The notes under the pieces are model-generated. The model worked only from the letters and a program-made list of their open reading frames with translations, was not told where the DNA came from and made no database searches. 64,000 nt of DNA from the NCBI GenBank assembly GCA_015232365.1, contig JADFZU010000004.1, positions 1 through 64,000 on the forward strand. The letters are read 5' to 3'. This document shows positions 26,317-34,769 of this stretch, one piece after another (position 1 is the first letter of the stretch; every line of letters begins with the position of its first letter). The stretch is from Magnetococcales bacterium (GTDB lineage: Bacteria; Pseudomonadota; Magnetococcia; Magnetococcales; JADFYX01). The position numbers and the translations under genes were made by a program.

Positions 26317-28851
26317 ATGGTGGTGAGTGATAATAAGGCGCAGAATTCGTCTGTTGAGCTTGATTCTCAGCAACTCTACGGAGTTGGGGCGGATACTCAT
26401 GCCACCACACCAAGTCTGAGAGGCTCTACAACTGATATCGGGCAAACAGCATCTTTTGCCGAAAGAGTTCCTGATATGGTTCAGGCCAACCCATATAGTG
26501 GTATTAGCCTGAGACCGATGGGGATGAAAGAGAGTAAAGAGTTAGATAGTCTGCAAGGCCAGGATCTGCGAAATATTGAAAAAGATATTTCTGTTGGTAG
26601 TGATCCCCATCAACAACCTGCTTCGGCATCTAGTCAGCAGCCTGTTCCTACTGCTGACGAGCAGAGATGGCTTGATCGACTTGCTAGAACTGACAAATTG
26701 ATGAGCACAGTGATGCGTGGTTATCACCCGGCCACCACTACACCTAAAAAAACTAATCCTGCGTTTGCAAAGATTGATAAAAATCCTAAAGTAGAGCAGG
26801 CAGAGGCTGCTGGAGTTGATAATGATCCGGTTGTCAGTCGCCCTGGTAAAAAACAACTCGACGATGATCTGGCTGCACTTCATAAGGCAAAAAAAGGTAG
26901 TATTGCTGATACGCCAACTCCTAAGGCAAAGGTTGAACCACAAGCTCTTGCTGATAATGGAGAAGATGTTAAACTTGCAACTGCAACCATTACCGAGATA
27001 TCTGATAATATAAAGTCAACGGCTGTTGTCAGTAAACCTAAGGTTAGAACTCAACCGAGGATACTGAAAACGGCTCCAGAGACTCTTGATATTATCAACG
27101 ATGTAACTGGAACTGAGTCTAAGTTAGAGCCAGTTGTTAACAGTAAGCCAGTTGTTAACAGTAAGCCAGTTGTTAACAGTGAGCCAGTTGTTACAAGCCC
27201 TGAATTGCCGGCTGAAGAAGTCAAAGAGGAGTCTGCACCTGTTGTTGCTGGTGTGGCGATACGGTCGGCATCTACTTTAGATAAGATTAAAGAGATAGCT
27301 GATGCTATTAAGCAGAAAAGTGTTCCTGACTCTGTTGGTAAGATCCTTGAAACTGCAACAGGTCTGGAGTCTAAAACTGATTTAAGTTCTAAGAAAGCAG
27401 AAGATGTTGCTCCAGTTGTTGCCCCAATACCGGCTTTAGTAGACTCAACACCAAAATATGTTGAAGCAGTCAAACCGACCCAAGCACCTCTTAAAATAGT
27501 ACCACCACAACAAAAAGCGGCAGTTCCTGACCCGGTACCTTCTTTCTCTAAGCCGCAGTCTGAATTAGAGAAGATAGTTTTGTCTGCACCAAGCCAGGTA
27601 GTCAGCAGTAAAAATACCAGTAGTGCGATAGAAAAAAGTTTCCCTAAATTGGTAAGGGGTGATGGAGATTATCCTGGTGAGGTTGAGAAGCCAAGAACTG
27701 TATCTATAGTGGCGGTTGTGCCTGAAGTTGATCCTGGTAATAATGAAGAGGCTGTTGAGGTAAAAAAACCTACATCAAGTGTGACTAAACTTCATAAGAA
27801 GCCTGGTAAGAAAAAAGACCTTGTTTCACTATGCCGTGAACAAGCGGCTAAAAACCTCCCAGCAGTTAAACCGGCTCCAGAGAAAGTTGCTGCCAAGGAT
27901 CATCAACCAGCAGTAGAGATGGTTTCAGAGCCAGTTGCTGCCAAGGTTCAGCAACCAGAAGTAGATATGGTTTCAGAGCCTGTTAAGGTTGATAGAGAAA
28001 CTCATGCTTCGGCAGAAGATCCCAGTGCCACAAAGTTTGAAGTTTCGGCATTAGTGAAAGACTCTTTTAAAAATCAATTTAGCCATGGTCACATAGCGGA
28101 GAAACTACCTGAGTTTGAGGTTTTACCTGCTGATAGCCGGACAGAGAAAAATGATCGTGGTCTGGTTCGTGACAGTTTAAAAAAGAGTTATGGCCGTGAA
28201 GGGCCAAATGATCTTGGGTTCTATTTTTTCTCTGGTTTAGATTTTCTCAGGCGGATTTCCAGTTCAGCTATAGATGGTTATCTATCTGCTACCGCAATGG
28301 ATGGCAAAATAAAATATAAATACTGTGTGGAGCGTGGTAACTCATTTGCCAAATCAGGTCAGAATAAACGGGCGGCACGTTATTTTGAGATGGCTCTTAA
28401 AGAGCGACCTGATAGTAAAGAGTTTTTAGCAACTCTTGGTGTATGTTATCTTCATACAAATCGTTTGGACGATGGTGTCCAATGTATTGAAATAGCTGAG
28501 AAGAGTGGTATAACTCTACCACGATTGGATGAAATATTGGCTACAGCCTATCTTCGTCAGGGGGAAAACTCCAAAGCAGTTGCCAGATTGGAAAAAGCCT
28601 TGTTAGTATCTTCCGGCAGTTTTAATCTGAATTTTCGTTTGGCTCTCGCATTGGATAAGATGGGAGAGTATAATAGGGCTTTTCAGGCTTTTGAAAGAGC
28701 TCTCAAAATTAATCCAGAAAGTGCCAAAGCAAACCGCTCCATGGGGTTTAGTCTAGAGCAGGCTGGTAAACGGGATTTAGCAGTTAAATATTTTAAACGG
28801 GCCGCTGAATTAGAAGATAGCTCGATAGATAATTTTGCCGGGGTTGAATAA
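26317..28851 (+). CDS. giant MamA-like protein: long disordered N-terminus plus MamA-type TPR domain
   Basis: 844 residues. Residues 1 to ~630 are low-complexity, Pro/Val/Lys/Glu-rich and predicted disordered, with a triple PVVNSK repeat and paired AAKxxQPxVxMVSEP units. Residues ~631-844 align end to end with MamA: LRRISSSAIDGYLSA corresponds to its VTVAAINGFNSLF, followed by TPRs ending YFKRAAELEDSS, like FKKAAHLEDG. ATG 26317 has AAGGT seven bases upstream. It probably co-assembles with MamA through TPRs while the long arm reaches into the cytoplasm; that role is inferred. Confidence 0.85.
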   Translation: MVVSDNKAQNSSVELDSQQLYGVGADTHATTPSLRGSTTDIGQTASFAERVPDMVQANPYSGISLRPMGMKESKELDSLQGQDLRNIEKDISVGSDPHQQPASASSQQPVPTADEQRWLDRLARTDKLMSTVMRGYHPATTTPKKTNPAFAKIDKNPKVEQAEAAGVDNDPVVSRPGKKQLDDDLAALHKAKKGSIADTPTPKAKVEPQALADNGEDVKLATATITEISDNIKSTAVVSKPKVRTQPRILKTAPETLDIINDVTGTESKLEPVVNSKPVVNSKPVVNSEPVVTSPELPAEEVKEESAPVVAGVAIRSASTLDKIKEIADAIKQKSVPDSVGKILETATGLESKTDLSSKKAEDVAPVVAPIPALVDSTPKYVEAVKPTQAPLKIVPPQQKAAVPDPVPSFSKPQSELEKIVLSAPSQVVSSKNTSSAIEKSFPKLVRGDGDYPGEVEKPRTVSIVAVVPEVDPGNNEEAVEVKKPTSSVTKLHKKPGKKKDLVSLCREQAAKNLPAVKPAPEKVAAKDHQPAVEMVSEPVAAKVQQPEVDMVSEPVKVDRETHASAEDPSATKFEVSALVKDSFKNQFSHGHIAEKLPEFEVLPADSRTEKNDRGLVRDSLKKSYGREGPNDLGFYFFSGLDFLRRISSSAIDGYLSATAMDGKIKYKYCVERGNSFAKSGQNKRAARYFEMALKERPDSKEFLATLGVCYLHTNRLDDGVQCIEIAEKSGITLPRLDEILATAYLRQGENSKAVARLEKALLVSSGSFNLNFRLALALDKMGEYNRAFQAFERALKINPESAKANRSMGFSLEQAGKRDLAVKYFKRAAELEDSSIDNFAGVE
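27130..27195 (+). repeat. in-frame tandem 18-bp repeat in the giant mamA-like gene
   Basis: Three and a half copies of an 18-bp unit (CCAGTTGTTAACAGTAAG with one or two changes in the third) encode PVVNSK/E repeats. The near identity at DNA level suggests recent slippage, so this stretch may vary in copy number between strains. Confidence 0.85.
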
Positions 28852-28853
28852 TA

Positions 28854-29819
28854 GTGACGGGAAAAGATAGATTAAACCTGGATGATCTGGAGCCAGGCTC
28901 AGAAAATAGTGAACGTATGCGCCGTATGAAGCGGTTGATGCGTGAGCTATATAAAGAGGAGTTTGAAACCAAGAGGTTTCGCATGCCTCCGATTCGGGCA
29001 AAATCTCTGATTATCTACCTCTCTTTTGCCTCGATAGTTGTTTTTGGTGTTACTACCCTGTATAACTTCAATCGCTTCGTTAATTTGGAGGAGAGGGTTC
29101 TTTCAGCAAACGGCCACGTTGAGGATGTGTTGCAGCGGCGAGTTAATCTGTTTGATAACCTGATTAACTTAACCCTGAACCAATCAGCTCTGGAGCAGGA
29201 GGTTTTTCGTCATGTTGCCAATGTACGTTCAAACATTGGCCGTGGTATGAACCAGGAGAATAGTGGGGGAGTTGATGCTGGCCAAACAGCTCCAACGGCT
29301 GTAGAAGCCTCTCCAGGAGCCTCTCCAGAAGCAATAAAAGCTGTACCATCTTTAAATGGGCCATCGCAGCCATCATTAATGGCTAGCGGAATGATGACCA
29401 AGCTTGCTGGTCTACCGGCAATGGCTAAACTTCTGGCTGTTGTTGAGCAATATCCAGAAATTCGCTCTTCGGTAACATATCAGCAGTTGATGGATAAATT
29501 GGTAGAGATTGAAAACCGTATCGCCAAACGCCGGGATGAGTATAATGAGGAGGTGAGAATTTACAACACCTTGATCTCCTCTTTTCCATGGTATGTACTG
29601 GCAAGGGTTACTGGTTTTGAAAGGTATAATTATTTCCATATTGGTGCTGGGCTGAATTATGGTTTGTTTAAACTACCTGATGTATCTACCCATGTTTTTA
29701 AAAGACTTTTGCCGCCTCCATTAGATGCAGTCCAGCCAAAAGAGGCTATAGTAGAAAAACCACCTGTCAGTGATGTTAAACCACCAACTACTGATACTAC
29801 GAAGATTGAGAAACAATGA
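28854..29819 (+). CDS. mamQ: MamQ: LemA-like magnetosome membrane protein
   Basis: 321 residues from a GTG start. A single membrane helix (~50-70) is followed by LemA-type helices: a long coiled segment RVLSANGHVEDVLQRRVNLF before an insert, and IAKRRDEYNEEVRIYNTLI after it. A ~70-residue Ala/Pro-rich insert (~130-190) interrupts the two halves. MamQ is essential for magnetosome invagination in Magnetospirillum. It starts two bases after the preceding stop and overlaps mamB by four bases. Confidence 0.92.
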   Translation: MTGKDRLNLDDLEPGSENSERMRRMKRLMRELYKEEFETKRFRMPPIRAKSLIIYLSFASIVVFGVTTLYNFNRFVNLEERVLSANGHVEDVLQRRVNLFDNLINLTLNQSALEQEVFRHVANVRSNIGRGMNQENSGGVDAGQTAPTAVEASPGASPEAIKAVPSLNGPSQPSLMASGMMTKLAGLPAMAKLLAVVEQYPEIRSSVTYQQLMDKLVEIENRIAKRRDEYNEEVRIYNTLISSFPWYVLARVTGFERYNYFHIGAGLNYGLFKLPDVSTHVFKRLLPPPLDAVQPKEAIVEKPPVSDVKPPTTDTTKIEKQ

Positions 29820-30694
29820 AATACGATCATTGCAAAGCATGTAAAACTGAGGTGACCTGGTACTCTATCTTTGTGAATGTTTTTTTAGTTATATTCAAAG
29901 GTGTTTTGGGTGCTTTGAGCGGTAGTGCCGCTCTGGTTGCTGACTCTTTTCACTCTTCGGCTGATGTTATAGCAAGTTCTGTAACAATGATCAGTCTACG
30001 CATTTCCGGCAAACCAGCCGATGAAGATCACGCTTATGGTCATGGTAAAATTCAGTTTATTTCATCAGCTATTGTTGGTTTAATACTTTTGACCGGTGCT
30101 ATTTTCATCATGATTGGTGCAATCAAAAAAGTTGCTAGCGGTTACTATGAGGCTCCAGAGGCCATAGCTCTGCTTGGTGCCGGTGTTTCAATTCTTTGCA
30201 ACGAATTTATGTTCCGTTATCAGAGCTGTGTTGCTAATGAGAACAATAGCCCGGCTATCATGGCCAACGCCTGGGATAACCGCTCTGATGCCTACTCATC
30301 CATGGCGGTTCTGGTTGGAATCGCTTTTGCTGTTTTTGGTTTTCCAATTGCTGATGCTTTAGCTGCACTGGGTGTTTCGATAATGGTTATCCGTATCGGC
30401 TTGGAGTTGATCAACGACTCTATTGATGGTTTGATGGATGCCTCGCCAGAGATGGACGATCTTCAAGGAATCTATCGGGCAACCCGTAAGGTTGCAGGTA
30501 TTTTGGGCATCTCCTATATGCGGGCTAGAACCACAGGTGAAGATCTGCATGTTGAGATAAATATTGAGGTTGACGAGACGTTGAAGGTTTATGAGGGTGA
30601 TTTGATTGTTGAGGTTCTAAAACAAAAGATTGCTCAGGAGTTGGACCATGTGGGTACTGTTCAGGTATTTTTAACTCCGTTGACAATGAAATAA
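29816..30694 (+). CDS. mamB: MamB: cation diffusion facilitator, iron transporter and membrane-biogenesis factor
   Basis: 292 residues, CDF fold with six membrane helices and a cytosolic C-terminal domain. Metal-site residues appear as ADSFHSSAD in helix 2 and DNRSD in helix 5, the MamB-type pair, and the N-terminus has the CKAC pair typical of MamB. MamB is required both for vesicle formation and for iron transport, with MamM as partner. ATGA overlap with mamQ. Confidence 0.95.
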   Translation: MKYDHCKACKTEVTWYSIFVNVFLVIFKGVLGALSGSAALVADSFHSSADVIASSVTMISLRISGKPADEDHAYGHGKIQFISSAIVGLILLTGAIFIMIGAIKKVASGYYEAPEAIALLGAGVSILCNEFMFRYQSCVANENNSPAIMANAWDNRSDAYSSMAVLVGIAFAVFGFPIADALAALGVSIMVIRIGLELINDSIDGLMDASPEMDDLQGIYRATRKVAGILGISYMRARTTGEDLHVEINIEVDETLKVYEGDLIVEVLKQKIAQELDHVGTVQVFLTPLTMK

Positions 30695-30753
30695 TCTGAT
30701 TTTATTTGATAATAAATAACTATAATTAATGAACTTATTTAGGAGAAGTATCA

Positions 30754-31068
30754 ATGCCAGCAACTAATATTCAAGTTGATTTGATTGCAGGGGAGAGCAT
30801 GAAAATTGTTGGCCCTGGCACTCTTAGCTTTCAAGCTCCAGGGGCGGCAAAAGCTGCTGCTGGTGGTGTAAAAGGAGGCGGTGGTGCTACTGCCCTTGCA
30901 GCAAAGAGCTCTTCTGCAGCTTCTGGTACCATCTGGACAGGTAAAGGGGTTTCCTTGGGGTTAGGGCTTGGGTTGGGTGTTTGGGGGCCGGTGATTTTGG
31001 TTGCAGCTGCAGCAGGTGGTTATGCTTATTATCGTCACAAACGTTCACAAAGCTGGTGGCCTCTTTAA
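30754..31068 (+). CDS. Mms6-like protein with a non-acidic C-terminal tail
   Basis: 104 residues. The C-terminal half is the Mms6 module: GTIWTGKGVSLGLGLGLG, then a hydrophobic helix ending GGYAYY. The tail is short and basic/aromatic (RHKRSQSWWPL), not the acidic iron-binding tail of Mms6. The N-terminus carries a short IQVDL...GPGTLSFQ segment and an Ala/Gly-rich linker like the gene at 12604. AGGAGAAG precedes the ATG. It is probably a magnetosome membrane protein that assembles with other LG-rich proteins; direct crystal binding is doubtful. Confidence 0.85.
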   Translation: MPATNIQVDLIAGESMKIVGPGTLSFQAPGAAKAAAGGVKGGGGATALAAKSSSAASGTIWTGKGVSLGLGLGLGVWGPVILVAAAAGGYAYYRHKRSQSWWPL

Positions 31069-31138
31069 GTCATAGAATTGCTTAGAGATGTAACAAGATG
31101 TTAGCAATTGCAGGAGTTGAGCAGATGGGAGATTTAGC

Positions 31139-31738
31139 ATGAAAGTGGAGGAGGTGATTGGGCTGCTCGCCGTAGTATTTATCTTCGGCTTAATCGGAGC
31201 GGCAATGCTGCCTGAGGATATGTGGGAAGACCATTCACGTACACCAGGGATGGGTGGGGTACTCCAGGGCGTTATTGGTATTGCTCCAACTGGTAGTTCA
31301 TCCAGAGTTGCTAGTCCGTTGCAAGGGGTTGCTGTTGCTGCTGTAACTCCACAACCCAATACAAACGTTGATCAGAAAGTTCCCCGCACAACAATTGCTC
31401 AGCCCGGCTTAATCCCTTTCTCTCGTGCTCCATTAGTCCGTTTTGCTGGTACTATTCAGCAAATTACCGAGTTGCAACAACGGGATGGTCAGATACACCT
31501 TTGGGTTACTGATAATGTTACTGGTAATGAGCATGAAGTATCGGTAGCTCCATCTTGGTATCTGAAATATATGAACTGTACTTTATTGCATGATATGGAT
31601 ATTTCAGGAGTTGGTTTCCAGTTTGACAAGAAAAAAGGCTCATCAATTATCTACGCTAAGAAAATCAAGATAAAAAATCAACCATGTCACCTTCGTAATG
31701 ACGAAGGATTTGCTCTTTGGTCAAATAGATTGCGGTAG
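31139..31738 (+). CDS. mamS: MamS
   Basis: 199 residues: N-terminal membrane anchor (~5-23), a variable linker, and a C-terminal ~110-residue domain (PLVRFAGTIQQI ... WGPSWYL-like APSWYLKYMNCTL ... CHLRNDEGFALW) that is homologous to the end of MamX in this window. MamS affects magnetite crystal size; its biochemical function is unknown. GGGAGA lies 7 bases before ATG 31139. Five bases separate it from mamT. Confidence 0.9.
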   Translation: MKVEEVIGLLAVVFIFGLIGAAMLPEDMWEDHSRTPGMGGVLQGVIGIAPTGSSSRVASPLQGVAVAAVTPQPNTNVDQKVPRTTIAQPGLIPFSRAPLVRFAGTIQQITELQQRDGQIHLWVTDNVTGNEHEVSVAPSWYLKYMNCTLLHDMDISGVGFQFDKKKGSSIIYAKKIKIKNQPCHLRNDEGFALWSNRLR

Positions 31739-31743
31739 TTAAG

Positions 31744-32256
31744 ATGAATAACCGAAAGCGTATTAAAAAGAAAAAATTTAGTGCCTTCGGTGGTGCAATG
31801 GTAGTGCTGTTGGTGTTGACTGCTGGTTTGGTTGGTAGGGAGAGATTTGGTAACCTGCTGGACAACTGGTTTGAAGGTGATAAAGTTTCCCGGCGAATTC
31901 AGGGGCAGGTATTTGGCTCTATGCCATCACCGACCAGTCCAGCGTTTAACGAGCCGGTCATCAAGATTATAAAGCCAAAGAAAACCCGGAAAATGGTTGT
32001 AAAGCATATTCCCAGGTTAGTTCCTGGCACAAAAATGCCTCATGCGTATTGGGGGCCATGTACCAAGTGTCATCTTATCCGTGGTGGTGCACCTGCTGGT
32101 AGTCAGCCTATTACTCCGGTAGGCAAGGCATGGGAGAGGGCTTCAGCAACGATTATGAAGGTAGGCCCGCCAATTCTACCTAATACAAAAATAAACCATC
32201 CACCTTCTGGCCGTTGCATCAAGTGCCACGATATTGTTATTGAAGTCCCTATTTAG
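31744..32256 (+). CDS. mamT: MamT: magnetosome c-type cytochrome with two magnetochrome motifs
   Basis: 170 residues: N-terminal anchor (~16-34), then two c-type haem motifs, CTKCH at 106-110 and CIKCH at 158-162, each preceded by a P-H/G-P(or R)-C magnetochrome context. MamT is one of the redox proteins that tune magnetite growth. It is the last gene of the + strand cluster, followed by a repeat remnant and a strong terminator. Confidence 0.93.
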   Translation: MNNRKRIKKKKFSAFGGAMVVLLVLTAGLVGRERFGNLLDNWFEGDKVSRRIQGQVFGSMPSPTSPAFNEPVIKIIKPKKTRKMVVKHIPRLVPGTKMPHAYWGPCTKCHLIRGGAPAGSQPITPVGKAWERASATIMKVGPPILPNTKINHPPSGRCIKCHDIVIEVPI

Positions 32257-32286
32257 CTATTTTGCAACGGAATAAGCTTTTATCAT

Positions 32287-32353
32287 AGATTCGGCAGTTG
32301 GGGTGCTCATTAACCTATAAACGGTAGTTAGAAGCACGCGCAATGCCGAATAT
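32287..32353 (-). repeat. degenerate, internally deleted copy of the dispersed element
   Basis: AGATTCGGCAGTTGGGGTGC at 32287 matches the reverse complement of the right end of the copy at 61780. The segment ends AATGCCGAATAT, an inverted version of its own start. Only ~67 bp remain, and the middle (ACGGTAGTTAGAAGCACGCG) matches the degenerate copy at 43.9 kb. It lies between mamT and the shared terminator. Confidence 0.55.
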
Positions 32354-32403
32354 TTGTTTAAAGGTATGATAGGCCATCCAAGTTTTTGCTGTTATTCTCT
32401 AAG

Positions 32404-32461
32404 AAAAACAGGCAAAAAAAAACTCCCCAGATCTCTGGGGAGTTTTTTTTTGCCTGTTTTT
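32404..32461. terminator. bidirectional terminator between mamT and mamD
   Basis: A perfect 28-bp inverted repeat with a 2-base centre: arms 32404-32431 and 32434-32461. The core is CTCCCCAGA/TCTGGGGAG, flanked by nine A/T pairs, then AAACAGGC/GCCTGTTT. It gives a GC-rich stem followed by a T-run in both directions, ideal for convergent mamT and mamD transcripts. Confidence 0.92.
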
Positions 32462-32472
32462 GGAATAAGAGA

Positions 32473-33540
32473 TTAGCTCTCTAAAGATAGCTCTTCCATA
32501 TCTCCAGCTTCATCAGAAGGGTTGTTTTTCATGTAGCCATAAACCCCAACACCAAAGGCTGCTGCACCAACTAGAAGAAGTGGACCCCAAGCTCCAAGAC
32601 CAAGACCAAGACCCAAGCTTAAACCAGTTCCTTTCCAAATTGTTCCAGTGCTAGCAACTTTGGCAGCTTGTGCAGTTGTTGCAGATTTGCCAGCAACAGC
32701 GGCACCTGTTTTTCCAGCAGCTGCTCCGGTTTTGGCTACAGTGTTTTGGACAGCGATACCGCCATTGCCATTTAGTGCAGCAGGTGTTGCTACAGGGCAT
32801 GGACCGCCATTGAAAGCTACAGTTGATGCAACCGCACCTTTAGTTGCCATGCCGCCAGCAGCAGCCGGTTTAAACGCCAACCATTGTGGGCCGGCAACTC
32901 CAGAAGCCATTGGTGCTTTACTGACTACAAAACTTTTTCCAACCATAGATGAAGCTGTCGTGGAGCCTGTTCCTTGAATATTCAAGGCTACGATTTTTTC
33001 TCCAGCAGCACCAGCACCTGATGCAGGCTTCAAAAACATCCAGTTTGATGTTTTAGCACCAGCAACTGCAGGTGGCTTCATTACAGTGAAAGATTTTCCA
33101 GCAAATGTTGAGGAGTCGACAAATTTACGTGCTCCTTCGGCTTTAACCAGTACCATCTGCGAAGTGGTTCCAGCTTTGGTTGTCGCAGCACCTTTGCCGG
33201 CAGCGGCAAGAGCAGCTCCTTTAGCGGCAGCCCCTTTGCCAGAATTTAGAATTAAAAACTTACCAGTGCCACCAACTGTAGCCGGAGATTGACCAACTGT
33301 TACAGTTTTGCCTGCCAGCCCTGATAGTTGTGATATCTGGTTGGTTCCCTCAATTTTGAGAGCGACTGAACTCTGCTTGCCAGTAGCAGCAACAGGGTGG
33401 AGAAACAGCCATTTGGAAAGGCCGGTCTTTCCAGCTGCTGACACGTTGCCAACAGTGTATGTATTGCCTTGAAGGGCAGCCAATTGAGATGTCTGGTTTA
33501 TCCCGTTTATTTTAAAAATTGTTGTCTCGGCAGCTGCCAT
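32473..33540 (-). CDS. mamD: MamD (Mms7)-like magnetosome protein
   Basis: 355 residues from the ATG at 33540, which has GGGGAG six bases upstream; a further ATG at 33555 has no ribosome site. Residues ~1-250 are four diverged ~65-residue repeats, each with a G-x-(T/S)-(F/V/Y)-T/V-V core and a W-L-(F/A)-(L/F)-(H/K)-P end. An Ala/Gly/Thr-rich linker follows, then the Mms6-type GTIWKGTGLSLGLGLGLG segment, a membrane helix and an acidic tail (SDEAGDMEELSLES). MamD binds tightly to magnetite and helps control crystal size. It stands alone on the - strand, convergent with mamT. Confidence 0.9.
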   Translation of the reverse strand: MAAAETTIFKINGINQTSQLAALQGNTYTVGNVSAAGKTGLSKWLFLHPVAATGKQSSVALKIEGTNQISQLSGLAGKTVTVGQSPATVGGTGKFLILNSGKGAAAKGAALAAAGKGAATTKAGTTSQMVLVKAEGARKFVDSSTFAGKSFTVMKPPAVAGAKTSNWMFLKPASGAGAAGEKIVALNIQGTGSTTASSMVGKSFVVSKAPMASGVAGPQWLAFKPAAAGGMATKGAVASTVAFNGGPCPVATPAALNGNGGIAVQNTVAKTGAAAGKTGAAVAGKSATTAQAAKVASTGTIWKGTGLSLGLGLGLGAWGPLLLVGAAAFGVGVYGYMKNNPSDEAGDMEELSLES

Positions 33541-33801
33541 TAGAGTGCTCCCCATCTTAATAGTGAGTTAATTGCTATATTTAGTGATTCTTTAACATAT
33601 AAATTATTGTGCTGGACGTAAATAACAATCATTCTTAACTAGGTGTTATTCTACTAATTTTCAGCATACTAATACATTAATATGAAGATTGCAAAAAAAA
33701 CTATTATATAGTAGGATTATTTAGTATTAATTATTTCCCTAGAGTTTGTTAGCTAGTTTTTTCAACCTTCTCATCATCTGATTTTTTCAATAGGATTTTA
33801 T

Positions 33802-34389
33802 ATGCTTCCTCTTTTAATTCCAGCAGGTATCTCCGCAGTCCTTGGTGTTGTTGTTGGTCGTAAGGTAGCCGAGATTGCAAGGGAAGACCGTTTGCAAAAA
33901 GGTTATGCCAAAGCATTTAATAAACCTGTCACCGTAGAAATAGTTAAAGAGTATATAGTTAGTGATGAGAGTCTAATCCTGGCTACGGAAGATGTGCCTT
34001 TAGATAATCAATATGGAAATCAAGATCTCAGTAGCGAACATGAATTTATCAGGACGGCAACAATATCGTTGGAGATTGCTAAAAACCGGGAGGTTGGTTC
34101 AGCTCTGAATTCTGGTTTTTTCAAGGCATTTGAGACCAAGATAGCTGATGAGCTATCTAAGAGTTTGGGAACCAAAATCGGTAGCCAGATAACCAGAAGA
34201 GTACGCCTGAAATTTTCTGTGGGGCCGCAAAAATCCGCTAAGTATAGAATTATCTGGAAACAGGAGTCCCGGCGTGGTCTGTTTGAGATATTGGTGAGCA
34301 ATAAAAAGAGGTATAAAATACCATATATGGTGAACTATGGTCTAAGTCACTCTGTGGAGAGCATTTCTGATGAGGCTTTCTCTACTTGA
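33802..34389 (+). CDS. unknown protein with N-terminal membrane segment, next to mamD
   Basis: 195 residues. A hydrophobic N-terminal segment (~2-22) is followed by a soluble domain with an amphipathic stretch ALNSGFFKAFETKIADELS and a basic beta-rich end. I recognise no family. It is divergent from mamD across 246 bases and convergent with the unknown gene at 34458. The ATG at 33802 is preceded by TAGGATTT. A magnetosome role is possible only by location. Confidence 0.65.
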   Translation: MLPLLIPAGISAVLGVVVGRKVAEIAREDRLQKGYAKAFNKPVTVEIVKEYIVSDESLILATEDVPLDNQYGNQDLSSEHEFIRTATISLEIAKNREVGSALNSGFFKAFETKIADELSKSLGTKIGSQITRRVRLKFSVGPQKSAKYRIIWKQESRRGLFEILVSNKKRYKIPYMVNYGLSHSVESISDEAFST

Positions 34390-34457
34390 CCCTGTGAAGA
34401 GGTTGATAGGGGGCAGATAAAAAAGGTTTAATTGGCAAGTTTACAGTTTCTTCTATT

Positions 34458-34769
34458 CTATTGGCATTCGCCACTATCTACTTTTTTAATCCACTGCTTG
34501 ACCAGTAGCAGTGCACCAGCAGATAAAATTACAAAACCAAATATAGGTCCTAGAGCAGGAATGGTGGCACCTAGTTTTACAGCAGTCAGGGAGCCAACTT
34601 GACCTATGCCAGATGTTGAGCCACCTAACTTTGAAATAGTTACTGATTTTGCAACATTCAGCTTGACGTAACCTGGGCCACTTAAAACCAAGGATTGATC
34701 TGCTGCCAGTTCGCTTACTATTTTTGTCTTCAATTTTTTCTCCAATTCAGTTCTTAATGCGTGAACCAA
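34458..34769 (-). CDS. unknown small protein with a C-terminal membrane helix
   Basis: About 103 residues: an amphipathic basic N-terminal helix (ELEKKLKTKIVSEL), a beta-rich middle, a Gly-rich stretch and a hydrophobic helix (~75-95) before a short charged tail. There is no ATG: the frame offers TTG at 34769 with AAAGGA directly abutting it, or an ATT three codons further upstream with AGAGG at proper spacing, so the start is unsettled. The helix-TM-tail layout could suit a magnetosome membrane protein, but no family is recognised. Confidence 0.5.
   Translation of the reverse strand: MVHALRTELEKKLKTKIVSELAADQSLVLSGPGYVKLNVAKSVTISKLGGSTSGIGQVGSLTAVKLGATIPALGPIFGFVILSAGALLLVKQWIKKVDSGECQ

Noticed and set aside
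27130-27195. CRISPR-like tandem repeat
   Set aside because: Units are contiguous without spacers, 18 bp, and in frame within a coding region; this is a protein repeat. No CRISPR array or cas gene was found in the window.
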